A stretch of 50,154 bases of DNA, from assembly GCA_002348315.1 (NCBI GenBank), contig DEAW01000105.1, positions 9,557-59,710 of the forward strand. Direction: 5' to 3'. Of the stretch, positions 27,058 to 35,862 are shown in pieces (the stretch's first letter is position 1; each line of letters begins with the position of its first letter). The notes below the pieces were generated by a model. That model was given only the letters and a program-made list of their open reading frames with translations, did no database searches and had not been told where the DNA came from. Position numbers and translations under genes: made by a program. The DNA comes from Planctomycetaceae bacterium UBA2972 (GTDB lineage: Bacteria > Planctomycetota > Planctomycetia > Pirellulales > Pirellulaceae).

Positions 27058-29865
27058 ATGAAGACCAACGAAATACGAGAAAAGTACCTGAGCTTTTATG
27101 AATCCAAAGGGCATACTCGATGCGCAAGTGATGTTCTCGTACCCACCTGGGACCCATCTGTCCTCTTCACCCCCGCAGGTATGAATCCCTTTAAGGACCA
27201 TTTTCTCGGCAAAGTAAAACTCGACTTCACACGTGCAACCAGTAGCCAGAAATGTCTGCGTACAGGTGACATTGATAACGTCGGCAGAACATCTTACCAC
27301 CACACGTTTTTCGAAATGCTCGGGAACTTCAGTTTCGGAGATTATTTCAAACGAGAAGCCATCACCTGGGCCTGGGAATTCTTAACGGATCCCAAATGGC
27401 TGGGACTGCAAGCTGATCGCTTAACGGTCACCGTTTATCTTGATGATGATGAAGCTGCCAAAATATGGCACGATGAAGTAGGCATCCCCACAAATCGCAT
27501 TACACGTATGGGAGAAGATGATAACTTCTGGCCGGCGGGCGCACCCAGTGGTGGCCCCGATGGAGTCTGTGGACCCTGCTCTGAAATCTTTTACCTTGAC
27601 CCTAAAGGCGAAGAAGTTGAAATCTGGAATCTCGTATTCACTCAGTTCAATCGAATCGGCAACCCACCAGATAACTTACACCCTTTGCCGAGCAAAAATA
27701 TCGACACCGGTATGGGACTCGAACGCATCGCATCGGTCATGCAGGGGCAGGATACCAATTATCATATCGACATCCTGCGACCCATCGTGGAAGCCGCCGG
27801 AGAGATCGTAGGACTCGATTATGATCCGGCCAGCGAAGAAGGTCGACGGCTGCGACGTATTTGTGATCATGTCCGCGCGTGCACCTTCGCTGTTCATGAA
27901 AATGTATACCCCGGTCCCAATAAAGAGAAATATGTTATTCGTCGTTTGCTGCGAAGAGCTGTTCTGGACGGACATCAAATGGGTAAACGTGAACCCTTCC
28001 TGTACCAGCTGGTTTCCGCGGTCACCGAACAAATGAAAACGGCTTACCCGGAACTCTGTGAGACTTCTGACCGAGTGGAAAGTGTTATCAAACAGGAGGA
28101 GAATGCATTCCTGGCAACACTCGACGACGGTCTTGCCCGCATCGATTCTGCGTTTGCTGAGTTAAAATCTACAGGTAATGCTCAGGTCCCGGGTACAACC
28201 GCTGCCGATCTCTACCAAACTTACGGAGTCCCTCCTGAATTAGTCGAATCGATGGCATCCGATCTGGACCTTGGCTTCGACTGGGATGGTTTTCGTGAGG
28301 CCATGGAACAACATGGGCTCGAGTCCGGCAAAACACAGTTTGAATTGTTTAAAACCGGACCAGTCGAAGGGCTCAAAGAGACACTCAAAGAAACTCAATT
28401 TCATGGATATGAGCAAACCACAGCCGAAGCTGAAATCAAGGGACTCATCGTACGTGTTGAAGACGGAGAGGATCAGCTCCACGAATCGCTGGAAGCAGGC
28501 GAGCAAAAACTAATTCTTGTTACCGATGCCACAGCATTTTACGGAGAATCCGGAGGACAGGTTGGAGACTCCGGAACGATCGAAAATGAACATGGATCGT
28601 TTATTGTCGAAGATACCCAAAAAGATGGCGAACTGTTTTTACATTACGGATACCTCCAATCCGGAGTTTTAACCACCGGGCAAACGGTACATACAAAAAT
28701 CGACATCCAACGTCGTGATGGTATCCGCCGAGCTCACTCCGCAACCCACATCCTGCACCACGCTTTACAAAATACGCTTGGCTCCCATGCTCAGCAACAA
28801 GGCTCAAAAGTTGACGAAGATTGGCTCCGCTTCGACTTTACTAATATGGAACCAGTCTCAGATGAACAACTCTTAAGTATTGAACAGCAGGTTCAGCAAC
28901 TGGTCTCATCAGAACAGGACATTCAGTGGCAAACGTTACCTCTTGCCGACGCTCGGGCTCAGGGGGCGATGATGCTCTTTGGTGAGAAGTACCCTGATCC
29001 GGTACGCATGGTGTCGATAGGGGAATTCTCCAAAGAACTTTGCGGAGGGACTCACTTAACAAGCACCAGCGAAGTTGGTGATTTTCAAATCGCATCGGAA
29101 GAAGGAGTCGCTGCCGGTACCCGCCGTATTACAGCACTTACCGGAACCAAAGCTGCAACTTACATTGCCGACGTGGTATCCCTTTATGACGAAGTGGCTG
29201 CAAAACTAACTACCACCAATGGTCAGTTGATCTCAGCAGTCGAACATTTGACCGGTCAAATTCGCGATCTAAAGAAACATCTTTCTAATGGGAATACCAA
29301 CGCTGAATTGGAATCCTGCGATCTATCCGATAGTGACTCAGAGCTTAGTTATGTTGAGAAACGTACAGAGATTCGATCGGCTTCACGAATGCTCAATGTT
29401 GCGAGTGCTGATTTACTTGACCGAGTCGAATCGCTTTTAGCTGAGAAAGACAAACTTCAAATGCAACTTGAGCAACTTAAAGAGGCTGGCGACGTCTCCT
29501 CAGAAAGTCTGTTAGAGAAAGCTGTTGAAATCAATGGCACGTCGGTCGTTGTAGCTGAAGCCAACGGTGCCAATCCGGGATTAATGCGTCAGTTGATTGA
29601 CCAAATACGAAAGCAAGTGGAACCTTCTGCCGTCTTGTTATTGGCAAGTCAGGGAGACGACAAAGTAGTATTGGTAGCTGGCGTTAGTCGCGAGTTGGTA
29701 AAAAAGGGAGCCAATGCCGGTAATTGGGTTCGTGAAGTGGCTCCTGTCGTCGGAGGCGGCGGTGGAGGTAAACCAGATATGGCTCAGGCTGGCGGCAAAG
29801 ACCCAGCCCAGATTCCCGCAGCCATTGAAAAGGCGATTGCCGTCATCTCTGAGATGCTGAAGTAG
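27058..29865 (+). CDS. alaS: Alanyl-tRNA synthetase
   Basis: A 935-residue class II synthetase with editing. In order: the catalytic domain starting KYLSFYESKGHTRCASDVLV with the SQKCLRTGDIDNVGRT and HHTFFEMLGNFSFGDYFK motifs; the tRNA-recognition domain; the editing domain with zinc ligands His560/His564 (HSATH) and Cys662/His666 (CGGTH); and the C-terminal DHHA1 domain ending in the Gly-rich VGGGGGGKPDMAQAGG motif. It is about 60 residues longer than the E. coli protein. A Ser/Asp-rich segment of about 50 residues just after the editing domain (about 740-790) accounts for much of this. Confidence 0.97.
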   Translation: MKTNEIREKYLSFYESKGHTRCASDVLVPTWDPSVLFTPAGMNPFKDHFLGKVKLDFTRATSSQKCLRTGDIDNVGRTSYHHTFFEMLGNFSFGDYFKREAITWAWEFLTDPKWLGLQADRLTVTVYLDDDEAAKIWHDEVGIPTNRITRMGEDDNFWPAGAPSGGPDGVCGPCSEIFYLDPKGEEVEIWNLVFTQFNRIGNPPDNLHPLPSKNIDTGMGLERIASVMQGQDTNYHIDILRPIVEAAGEIVGLDYDPASEEGRRLRRICDHVRACTFAVHENVYPGPNKEKYVIRRLLRRAVLDGHQMGKREPFLYQLVSAVTEQMKTAYPELCETSDRVESVIKQEENAFLATLDDGLARIDSAFAELKSTGNAQVPGTTAADLYQTYGVPPELVESMASDLDLGFDWDGFREAMEQHGLESGKTQFELFKTGPVEGLKETLKETQFHGYEQTTAEAEIKGLIVRVEDGEDQLHESLEAGEQKLILVTDATAFYGESGGQVGDSGTIENEHGSFIVEDTQKDGELFLHYGYLQSGVLTTGQTVHTKIDIQRRDGIRRAHSATHILHHALQNTLGSHAQQQGSKVDEDWLRFDFTNMEPVSDEQLLSIEQQVQQLVSSEQDIQWQTLPLADARAQGAMMLFGEKYPDPVRMVSIGEFSKELCGGTHLTSTSEVGDFQIASEEGVAAGTRRITALTGTKAATYIADVVSLYDEVAAKLTTTNGQLISAVEHLTGQIRDLKKHLSNGNTNAELESCDLSDSDSELSYVEKRTEIRSASRMLNVASADLLDRVESLLAEKDKLQMQLEQLKEAGDVSSESLLEKAVEINGTSVVVAEANGANPGLMRQLIDQIRKQVEPSAVLLLASQGDDKVVLVAGVSRELVKKGANAGNWVREVAPVVGGGGGGKPDMAQAGGKDPAQIPAAIEKAIAVISEMLK

Positions 29866-29889
29866 CGTCTAACAGAACACTCAAATGAA

Positions 29890-29935
29890 AAACCCCCTGT
29901 CGGATCAGCATATGATTCTATCCAACAGGGGGTTT
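29890..29935. terminator. Bidirectional terminator between alaS and tpx
   Basis: Arms AAACCCCCTGT (29890-29900) and ACAGGGGGTTT (29925-29935) pair perfectly, and the inner CGGAT/ATCCA bases extend the stem with one wobble. A flanks and T flanks on both sides let it work for alaS (plus) and tpx (minus), which converge here. Confidence 0.85.
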
Positions 29936-29957
29936 ATTCTGTGTGAGCTATACTCGT

Positions 29958-30476
29958 TTAGAGTAATGCTTTCAGCGCCGCTAAAGCAGCTTCGTAATTT
30001 GGCTCTTCGGTTGCTTCACCAACAACTTCAGCGTATTGAACGACGCCTTCTGCATCAATGACAAACGCGCCTCGCGCGAGCAATTTCAATTCTTCGATTA
30101 ACATTCCCCAATTATTGCCAAAGGAACGATCCTGGTAGTCACTGACTACATGTAGATTTTCCACACCTTCGGCACCACACCAACGATTTTGCGCAAATGG
30201 CAGGTCGAGTGAGATGGTGACTGCATTAACCGAGTCCCCTAAGGCTGCTACTTCTTCGTTGAATTTCTTAGTCTGTGTTTGGCAGACGCCCGTGTCGATC
30301 GACGGGATCACACTAATCAGACTAGGCTTCCCTTTAAGACACTCAGTTCCAAGAGTTTGGAAACCGTCTTTAAAGTAATGGGCAGTAAAAGCAGGAGCTG
30401 GCTGTCCAACAGCAACAGCTTCGCCTGCAAGTGTCATGGGGTTACCCTTAAATGTGATGGCACCACTTCGTGACAT
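29958..30476 (-). CDS. tpx: Thiol peroxidase (atypical 2-Cys peroxiredoxin)
   Basis: A 172-residue Tpx-type peroxiredoxin that reduces hydroperoxides using thioredoxin. Landmarks are GNPMTLAGEAVAVGQPAPAF, the peroxidatic Cys65 in PSIDTGVCQTQTKKFN, and the resolving Cys100 in PFAQNRWCGAEGV. An extra Cys46 is present. I start it at the ATG at 30476, which has AGAGGA at a suitable distance; an in-frame TTG at 30485 sits too close to that site. Its upstream region is occupied by the octamer array and dispersed repeat, and recA lies behind them on the same strand. Confidence 0.95.
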   Translation of the reverse strand: MSRSGAITFKGNPMTLAGEAVAVGQPAPAFTAHYFKDGFQTLGTECLKGKPSLISVIPSIDTGVCQTQTKKFNEEVAALGDSVNAVTISLDLPFAQNRWCGAEGVENLHVVSDYQDRSFGNNWGMLIEELKLLARGAFVIDAEGVVQYAEVVGEATEEPNYEAALAALKALL

Positions 30477-30530
30477 AATGTTCAATCCTCTTGTAGTAAA
30501 ACGTGTGAGTTAGGTTTCAACCCATATTAT

Positions 30531-30610
30531 ACAGTTAAACCATTAAACAGTTAGGCAGTTAGACAATTAAACAATTAGACAATTGGGCAGTTAGTCAATT
30601 AGTCAGTTGT
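30531..30610 (+). repeat. Tandem array of ten 8-bp units (consensus RCARTTAR)
   Basis: Ten consecutive octamers can be read without gaps: ACAGTTAA, ACCATTAA, ACAGTTAG, GCAGTTAG, ACAATTAA, ACAATTAG, ACAATTGG, GCAGTTAG, TCAATTAG and TCAGTTGT. The 8-bp period is not a multiple of three and the array is intergenic. It starts about 55 bp upstream of the tpx ATG. It is the left arm of an inverted arrangement whose right arm is at 30865-30888. Confidence 0.85.
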
Positions 30611-30630
30611 CTGCCTGTCTGCCACACTTA

Positions 30631-30783
30631 CGGGCGAAGCCTGTATGTAGATTCACAGTACTGGCTATGGCCGTTCGGCCTTCGCCTTTTTACTCAGAGA
30701 CCATTGGGCCGCCGTCGCCCTCTTTCGCCGGGCGCAGTTTATACACCATAGTCCGTAGGACGTCGGCGTAGCGGCTAAACTCA
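30631..30783 (-). repeat. Dispersed intergenic repeat, copy 1 (downstream of recA)
   Basis: Read on the minus strand, a 121-bp core (30783-30663) matches 35863-35983 on the plus strand at 113 of 121 positions by eye. It is followed by a diverged spacer of 17 nt and a second conserved block TACAGGCTTCGCCCG (30645-30631). The core contains self-complementary stretches: GTCC-TAC-GGAC and GGCCG-AA-CGGCC nested in GGC/GCC. It lies 97 nt downstream of the recA stop in the sense direction. Two short frames are open in both copies, but most differences change the amino acid, so I treat it as DNA- or RNA-level sequence. Confidence 0.9.
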
Positions 30784-30864
30784 CTGGCTCGATGCGTAGA
30801 CTCGGCGGAGATATTTTATTTTGATGCAGCTTAGCCGCCACAATCCGGAGTCCGACGGCCGTGT

Positions 30865-30888
30865 CTGACTGCCTAACTGCCTAACTGT
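30865..30888 (-). repeat. Three 8-bp units running into the recA stop codon
   Basis: On the minus strand the units are ACAGTTAG (30888-30881), GCAGTTAG (30880-30873) and GCAGTCAG (30872-30865). The first contains the recA TAG stop codon (30883-30881). They are the same octamer family as the plus-strand array at 30531-30610, in the opposite orientation. A 20-bp stretch of the two arms matches at 19 positions after reverse complementing. Confidence 0.8.
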
Positions 30889-32041
30889 TCTCCTGCTGTT
30901 CTTCTTCATTCGGTTCAGCAGGCTCTGCAACTTCATCGTCGAGTCCCATACCACCGGCAGCCAGGATCAGAGGCTTGAGTTCTTCAGCGACATCTTTGTT
31001 TTCAGTTAGGAATGTTCGAGCCTTCTCTTTGCCCTGGCCCAGATAAACATCACCGTACTTAAACCAGGAACCACTACGAGTGAGCACTCCGTGCTTCACT
31101 CCCAGATCAAGCAAGTCACCTTCATAGCTAATTCCATGGGTGTGCATCATATCGAATTCGGCGATCCGGAACGGAGGTGCCACTTTATTCTTTACGATCT
31201 TCGTTCGTACACGCTGCCCCACTACTTGATCGCCATCTTTAAGTTGAGCGATTCGGCGAACGTCTATTCGACAGGAACTATAAAACTTTAAGGCACGTCC
31301 ACCAGGAGTGGTTTCCGGGCTACCAAACATCACACCAATCTTCTCGCGAATTTGGTTGATGAAAATCACCACAGTTTTGCTCTTGGCAATCGCTCCGGTT
31401 AGTTTTCGCATAGCCTGACTCATCAAACGAGCCTGTAGGCCAACATGGCTATCACCAATCTCACCTTCCAGTTCTTTGCGAGGAACCAGAGCGGCAACCG
31501 AGTCGATAATAATGACATCGACCGCATTGGATTTGACGAGCATTTCGGTGATCTGCATCGCTTCTTCACCGTTGTTTGGCTGACTCACCAATAAGGTATC
31601 CAGTTCCACACCAAGCTTCTTTCCCCAGCTTGGGTCAAACGCATGTTCCGCATCAATGATTGCAGCAATTCCATCTGCTTTTTGTGCCTGAGCGGCAATA
31701 TGCAGTGCCAGCGTCGTCTTTCCACTCGATTCCGGACCGTAAATTTCAATAATCCGGCCGCGTGGTACACCCTGCCCGCCTAATGCCATGTCTAACGACA
31801 AACTACCTGTGGCGATCCCTTCAATCTTATGCCGCTGATCCGTACCCAAAGGCATAATCGATCCTTCACCAAACTGCTTTTCAATCTGCTGAAGTGTTGT
31901 TTTAAGATGAGCGTTTCCTGCCATCAGCGCATCTGCCTTCTTAGCCGATGATGACTTCTTGGCCTTAGAGCCTTTTGCCTTCGTTGTCGTTGATTTCTTC
32001 TTTGCCATCGTTTCTGTTGCTTCCTTCTTTACAGCTACCAT
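30881..32041 (-). CDS. recA: Recombinase RecA with N-terminal basic extension
   Basis: A 386-residue RecA that forms filaments on single-stranded DNA for recombination and repair. Walker A is GPESSGKT (102-109), Walker B is VIIIDSVAAL, and KIGVMFGSPETTPGGRALKF (L2 region) is clear. A Lys/Ser/Thr/Ala-rich extension of about 35 residues precedes the usual start near ADALMAGNAHLKTTLQQIE. The ATG at 32041 is supported by an AAGGAG ribosome binding site 8-9 nt upstream, so the extension is probably translated. The C-terminus is acidic (EEEQQENS), as in other RecA proteins. The stop codon lies inside an octamer repeat. Confidence 0.97.
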   Translation of the reverse strand: MVAVKKEATETMAKKKSTTTKAKGSKAKKSSSAKKADALMAGNAHLKTTLQQIEKQFGEGSIMPLGTDQRHKIEGIATGSLSLDMALGGQGVPRGRIIEIYGPESSGKTTLALHIAAQAQKADGIAAIIDAEHAFDPSWGKKLGVELDTLLVSQPNNGEEAMQITEMLVKSNAVDVIIIDSVAALVPRKELEGEIGDSHVGLQARLMSQAMRKLTGAIAKSKTVVIFINQIREKIGVMFGSPETTPGGRALKFYSSCRIDVRRIAQLKDGDQVVGQRVRTKIVKNKVAPPFRIAEFDMMHTHGISYEGDLLDLGVKHGVLTRSGSWFKYGDVYLGQGKEKARTFLTENKDVAEELKPLILAAGGMGLDDEVAEPAEPNEEEQQENS

Positions 32042-32220
32042 TTCTGCACTCCTTTATCGATAACTCGCTATTGTGTTTCAACTGCAATCAAGTTTTTTTC
32101 CGACAGTCCGATGTCAAATCACCCTGGATAAGAGCTCAACCAACACCATCTCACTTCCGATCACTATCAAACTTCACAAACTCTTATGTAGCCTGAGAAA
32201 AAAGAGCCTCAATGCCGACA

Positions 32221-32248
32221 TAGTGAACAAATACCCATCTAGTGAACA
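32221..32248. promoter_or_regulatory. Direct repeat TAGTGAACA, candidate operator upstream of recA
   Basis: Two identical 9-mers, TAGTGAACA at 32221-32229 and 32240-32248, sit 19 bp apart start to start, close to two helical turns. They lie 180-207 bp upstream of the recA start codon. On the recA strand they read TGTTCACTA, containing GTTC as some LexA sites do, but the spacing does not match a LexA box known to me. Regulatory function is inferred only. Confidence 0.3.
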
Positions 32249-32599
32249 CTTATACACTATATCGACATGGCCCTGTGACAACAAGAGGTTTTTACGCCTC
32301 GATTGTCGTTTTTCTTCCTACTTGCTTCCAAATGAACATAACGCTTAATACAAGCAACATTTGATTGCCCCCTGGTAGAAAAATGACCCTGTGAGAAAAA
32401 ATCACTGTCGTGGCCGCCAACAAGACGTTTGACTCAAAACAACAAACAAACTGAACAAACTCAATGAGCTGTTCCAACTTTCCAGGCCGTTCAAGCCTGG
32501 CGAGTCTTGCTTACTGGGGGGTGCTTTGAATCACTCCTGCCGGCGACACAAATACTATCGCGTGGGGTCGTGACACGTTTGGTCACTGGATTGAGAAAA

Positions 32600-32634
32600 A
32601 ATAAAAAAAGCCGAAAATAGTATTTCCGGCTTTC
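32600..32634 (-). terminator. Terminator of the PQQ-repeat gene
   Basis: On the minus strand the stem AAAGCCGGAAAT pairs with ATTTTCGGCTTT with one imperfect pair around a 3-base loop, and is followed by a run of T (GGCTTTTTTTATTTTTT). It lies about 70 bp after the PQQ gene stop. Confidence 0.85.
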
Positions 32635-32702
32635 ACTTAGGATTCGAGCGTTTTGAAATGGCGTCCGGAAAAGCTGCTCGAACGGACGCGCGACCTCGGC
32701 CG

Positions 32703-34223
32703 CTACTTACGCAGATCGTAACAGGCAATACCACGCTTAAGTCGAATGTACATAAAGCCATCAGCAATGGCCGGCGTTGTACAAACCAACGGGCCATTAC
32801 CGAATTGTTTTCGCAGGATCACTTCCGCTTCCTTCTGACCTTCGGCAGTCTTCTCGAGTTCATCAATTCCCAACAGCTCCCGGAACGCCGATTCATCTGC
32901 CAATAGTCCCTCACGATTAATCCTGGCCTGCATCAACGGTTGATACCTGGCTGCCGCCTCAAAAACTAACAACCCATCAAACGCATAGAAAACCTTATTA
33001 TCCGCAGCAATCAGTGAAGTATAACGAGGTCGATTCAAGTCCAGCATGGTTTGCCACTTTGCTTTACCAGACTCCAGATCCACACACGCCAAGCGACGGT
33101 CTCCCTGAACAAATACTAAGTCATTGGTTGCCACTGGAGTCGAACCTGAATCCGCCGCTCCGTTAAATCGCCAAAGTTCATCCGGAGTCGTTTCGCTCAA
33201 TCGATAACAAACTAAGCCCGACTTACGGCTTTGTCCGTAAACCAACAACTTATCCTTAGCAATAATCGGCGTCGCATTACCGGCACCCGACTCAACCTCC
33301 CAAATCAACGTCCCGTCCTCCGCATCGAGACAAACGGTCATCCCCGCTGCGACATTACAGATCACCCGAGCCCCCTCGCTCGAATCCCATATAACCGGAC
33401 TACAGTGAATGTTTTTCTTCACTTGACCGACGTACTGCCAAAGTAACTTGCCCGTATTGACGTCCAAAGCAAACAAACCGTCACACAGCACAATCGCCCG
33501 ATCTCCTTGCACAGCAAAGGAAGACTGCAAATACTGGTCACGAAATTCACCCGGAACCTTCACAGACCAAATTGTCTTGCCTGTCGTCACATCGACAGCC
33601 CGCGCCGTACGACCGGCACTGAGGACGAACAACTTGCCATCAACTACCGTCGGAGAACCCGATTGAGCAAAACGGGTATAAACACTCGAATACTCATTAA
33701 CCCAAACCACTTTTCCATTCTTACGATTCAGGCAGTAAACATACTCGTCAAACCGAAACCCCTTCGCTCGAGCTTCCTGTTCATCACGACGATTCACTTC
33801 ATACTCAGCATACTGCTCATCAGTCATCCCGACTCGCTTCTCAGGCGGCAAATACGGAAACTTCAGCGGCGGTAATTTCTCCTGACTCGATTGGGTCTTC
33901 TTATGCGTAAACAAATACACAAATTCCCCAGCCACTACAGGGCTCGACCAACCACTACTTGCCGCTGCCGGCAAATCCTCCTCACTCACATACCAGACCG
34001 GCTTCACCCCTCGCTTCGGCAAAGCATTCAGCAAATCCGGGCTATCCACATCAACGCCGGACCGATCACTGCCACGCCACTGATTCCAATCCGCAGCCAT
34101 CAACGCCCCGCTAAAGGATATCCAAAAAATCGCCAGAACCAATGTGAAGAAATGAAAAGGTCGGCCGGGCAGGTCCAGGATGCCACTTTGGCGAAGCTTG
34201 TAAGTTACGGTGTGATTCGACAT
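32703..34223 (-). CDS. Exported PQQ-like beta-propeller repeat protein
   Basis: A 506-residue protein with an N-terminal signal peptide (hydrophobic residues about 24-42, cleavage near LMAADWN). The mature N-terminus DWNQWRGSDRSGVDVD is the hallmark of planctomycete PQQ-binding-like (BamB-like) propellers. Repeats with the blade pattern YCLNRKNGKVVWVNEY, ARAVDVTTGKTIWSVK, LFALDVNTGKLLWQY, VCLDAEDGTLIWEVE and ACVDLESGKAKWQT are visible. Such proteins are periplasmic; most have no assigned substrate and probably do not bind PQQ. A Glu-rich linker lies at about 110-135. It is a single gene with its own terminator, divergent from the PfkB gene. Confidence 0.9.
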   Translation of the reverse strand: MSNHTVTYKLRQSGILDLPGRPFHFFTLVLAIFWISFSGALMAADWNQWRGSDRSGVDVDSPDLLNALPKRGVKPVWYVSEEDLPAAASSGWSSPVVAGEFVYLFTHKKTQSSQEKLPPLKFPYLPPEKRVGMTDEQYAEYEVNRRDEQEARAKGFRFDEYVYCLNRKNGKVVWVNEYSSVYTRFAQSGSPTVVDGKLFVLSAGRTARAVDVTTGKTIWSVKVPGEFRDQYLQSSFAVQGDRAIVLCDGLFALDVNTGKLLWQYVGQVKKNIHCSPVIWDSSEGARVICNVAAGMTVCLDAEDGTLIWEVESGAGNATPIIAKDKLLVYGQSRKSGLVCYRLSETTPDELWRFNGAADSGSTPVATNDLVFVQGDRRLACVDLESGKAKWQTMLDLNRPRYTSLIAADNKVFYAFDGLLVFEAAARYQPLMQARINREGLLADESAFRELLGIDELEKTAEGQKEAEVILRKQFGNGPLVCTTPAIADGFMYIRLKRGIACYDLRK

Positions 34224-34317
34224 TCAATGAAGTCCTACTGGTAGTGATAAACGATGTCTAAGAATATAATGCGACGATTACTAATTACAGACTTCATTAT
34301 GTGTTGAAGGGCCAGTT

Positions 34318-35223
34318 ATGTCACTGCTTGTTGTTGGATCGATTGCGTTTGATAGCGTGGAAACTCCCACCGACCGCCGAGATAACGTCATCGGAGGATC
34401 CGCCACCTATTTTTCTTATGCCGCCAGTTACTTTACGGACGTAAATCTGGTGGGAGTCGTAGGTGAAGACTGGCCTGAGGAACATACGCAACTGCTTCAA
34501 TCGCGAAAGATCAACACGGAAGGTCTCGACATTAAACCCGGGGAAAAGACATTCTCATGGAAAGGTAAATACCTGCCCAACATGAATGACCGGGAAACGC
34601 TGGAAGTGAACCTCAACGTATTCGAAACATTTAGTCCTGTCCTGCCTGAAAGCTACAAAGACACTCCTTTCGTTTTCCTGGCCAATGGCGCTCCCACCGT
34701 ACAAATGCAGGTCCTCGATCAGGTCAACCATCCCAAACTGGTCGTCGCCGACACGATGGACCTGTGGATCAATATCCAAAAAGATGAACTCCTGGAACTC
34801 ATCAAACGCATTGACGGACTGGTTCTCAACGACAGCGAAGCCAAACTACTCACTGGTGAAGAAAACCTCGTCAAAGCAGGTCAGGCGGTCCTCGACCTCG
34901 GTGCCAAATTCTGTGTGCTGAAAAAAGGAGAGCACGGAGCGATGTACTTTGGCGATGACGGCTGTTATGTCCTCCCCGCCTTTCCCACCGACCAGGTACT
35001 CGACCCAACCGGAGCCGGTGATAGTTTTGCCGGAGGTATGATGGGGTACCTCGCCAGTCAGGATGCGACAGATCCAGCTAGTATCAAACGAGCACTCGTC
35101 TATGGCACACTGGTTGCCAGCTTTAACGTCGAAGACTTTAGCCTCGAACGCATGAAACAAATCGAACGTCAAGCACTGGACGAACGATTCACTCAATACC
35201 AACAAATGCTAGCGATCGACTAA
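34318..35223 (+). CDS. PfkB-family sugar/nucleoside kinase
   Basis: A 301-residue ribokinase-like enzyme. The N-terminal GSIAFDSVETP and GGSATYFSYAASYF motifs and the C-terminal DPTGAGDSFAGGMMGYLA signature (catalytic Asp in GAGD) are clear. It phosphorylates a small sugar or nucleoside; the substrate cannot be read from the sequence. It is followed by thpR 15 bp downstream, so the two are probably cotranscribed. Confidence 0.9.
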   Translation: MSLLVVGSIAFDSVETPTDRRDNVIGGSATYFSYAASYFTDVNLVGVVGEDWPEEHTQLLQSRKINTEGLDIKPGEKTFSWKGKYLPNMNDRETLEVNLNVFETFSPVLPESYKDTPFVFLANGAPTVQMQVLDQVNHPKLVVADTMDLWINIQKDELLELIKRIDGLVLNDSEAKLLTGEENLVKAGQAVLDLGAKFCVLKKGEHGAMYFGDDGCYVLPAFPTDQVLDPTGAGDSFAGGMMGYLASQDATDPASIKRALVYGTLVASFNVEDFSLERMKQIERQALDERFTQYQQMLAID

Positions 35224-35238
35224 CCGGAAAGCACTCCC

Positions 35239-35808
35239 TTGAAACCACTGCGAACCTTTATCGCTGTCAACGTCTCTCAGGATACATGCCGAGTCGCCGG
35301 TCGCTTAATTAAGCAACTTGCTGCGGTAGATGACGGAGTGCGAACCGTACAAAATCAAAACCTGCATATCACTTTGAAATTCCTCGGCGAAGTACTCGTC
35401 GAAGAAACTCCGGCTATCTGTAATGCTGTAGAAAGAGCCTGTGAATCTTTGTCGAGCTTTGAGATATCCTGCGGAGGACTCGGAGCCTTCCCGGAGCAGG
35501 ATCGCCCCAGAACGCTTTGGCTTGGAGTGCACCAGGGACAGCAGGAGATGCGAGCGTTACAGCATCGAGTCGATCAGGAGACGCAACAACTTGGTTACTC
35601 GGGTGAAAACCGACTCTACGTACCCCACCTCACTCTCGCTCGGATTCGACACTTCCAGGGAGACCCGGAAAAGTTACAACAACTATTTGACCTCTACAAT
35701 CCCGGACCACTGACCGAAACCAGTGTGACAGAAATCATCACCTATGCCAGCTTCATGGAACGCGGCCTGCCACGCTATGAAGTACTCGGTAGAACAAAAC
35801 TGAAGTGA
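35239..35808 (+). CDS. thpR: RNA 2',3'-cyclic phosphodiesterase (2H family)
   Basis: A 189-residue 2H phosphoesterase (formerly 2'-5' RNA ligase). The two HxTx catalytic motifs are His43-Thr45 in LHITLKFLG and His130-Thr132 in PHLTLARI. It hydrolyses RNA 2',3'-cyclic phosphates. It begins at TTG (35239); this gives the canonical MKPLRTFIAV start, and a GGAAA sequence lies a suitable distance upstream. No in-frame ATG serves. The dispersed repeat copy 2 begins 54 nt after the stop. Confidence 0.93.
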   Translation: MKPLRTFIAVNVSQDTCRVAGRLIKQLAAVDDGVRTVQNQNLHITLKFLGEVLVEETPAICNAVERACESLSSFEISCGGLGAFPEQDRPRTLWLGVHQGQQEMRALQHRVDQETQQLGYSGENRLYVPHLTLARIRHFQGDPEKLQQLFDLYNPGPLTETSVTEIITYASFMERGLPRYEVLGRTKLK

Positions 35809-35862
35809 CAATCAGACTCAGCTGACTAAAGTGTTGATTGGTAATCTGTAATTTAGAAACCA

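Larger units (their letters stand above)
32042..32702. other. Intergenic region between recA and the PQQ-repeat gene
   Basis: A gap of 661 bp on the upstream side of recA, the longest non-coding stretch of the window. It holds the direct repeat at 32221-32248, two CCCTGTGAx occurrences (near 32271 and 32393), and the terminator of the PQQ gene at its right end. A TTGACA on the minus strand near 32119 has no good -10 partner. No convincing ORF or RNA gene was found in it. Confidence 0.5.

Noticed and set aside
30531..30610. CRISPR-like array
   Set aside because: Units are 8 bp and contiguous, with no spacers and no cas genes nearby.
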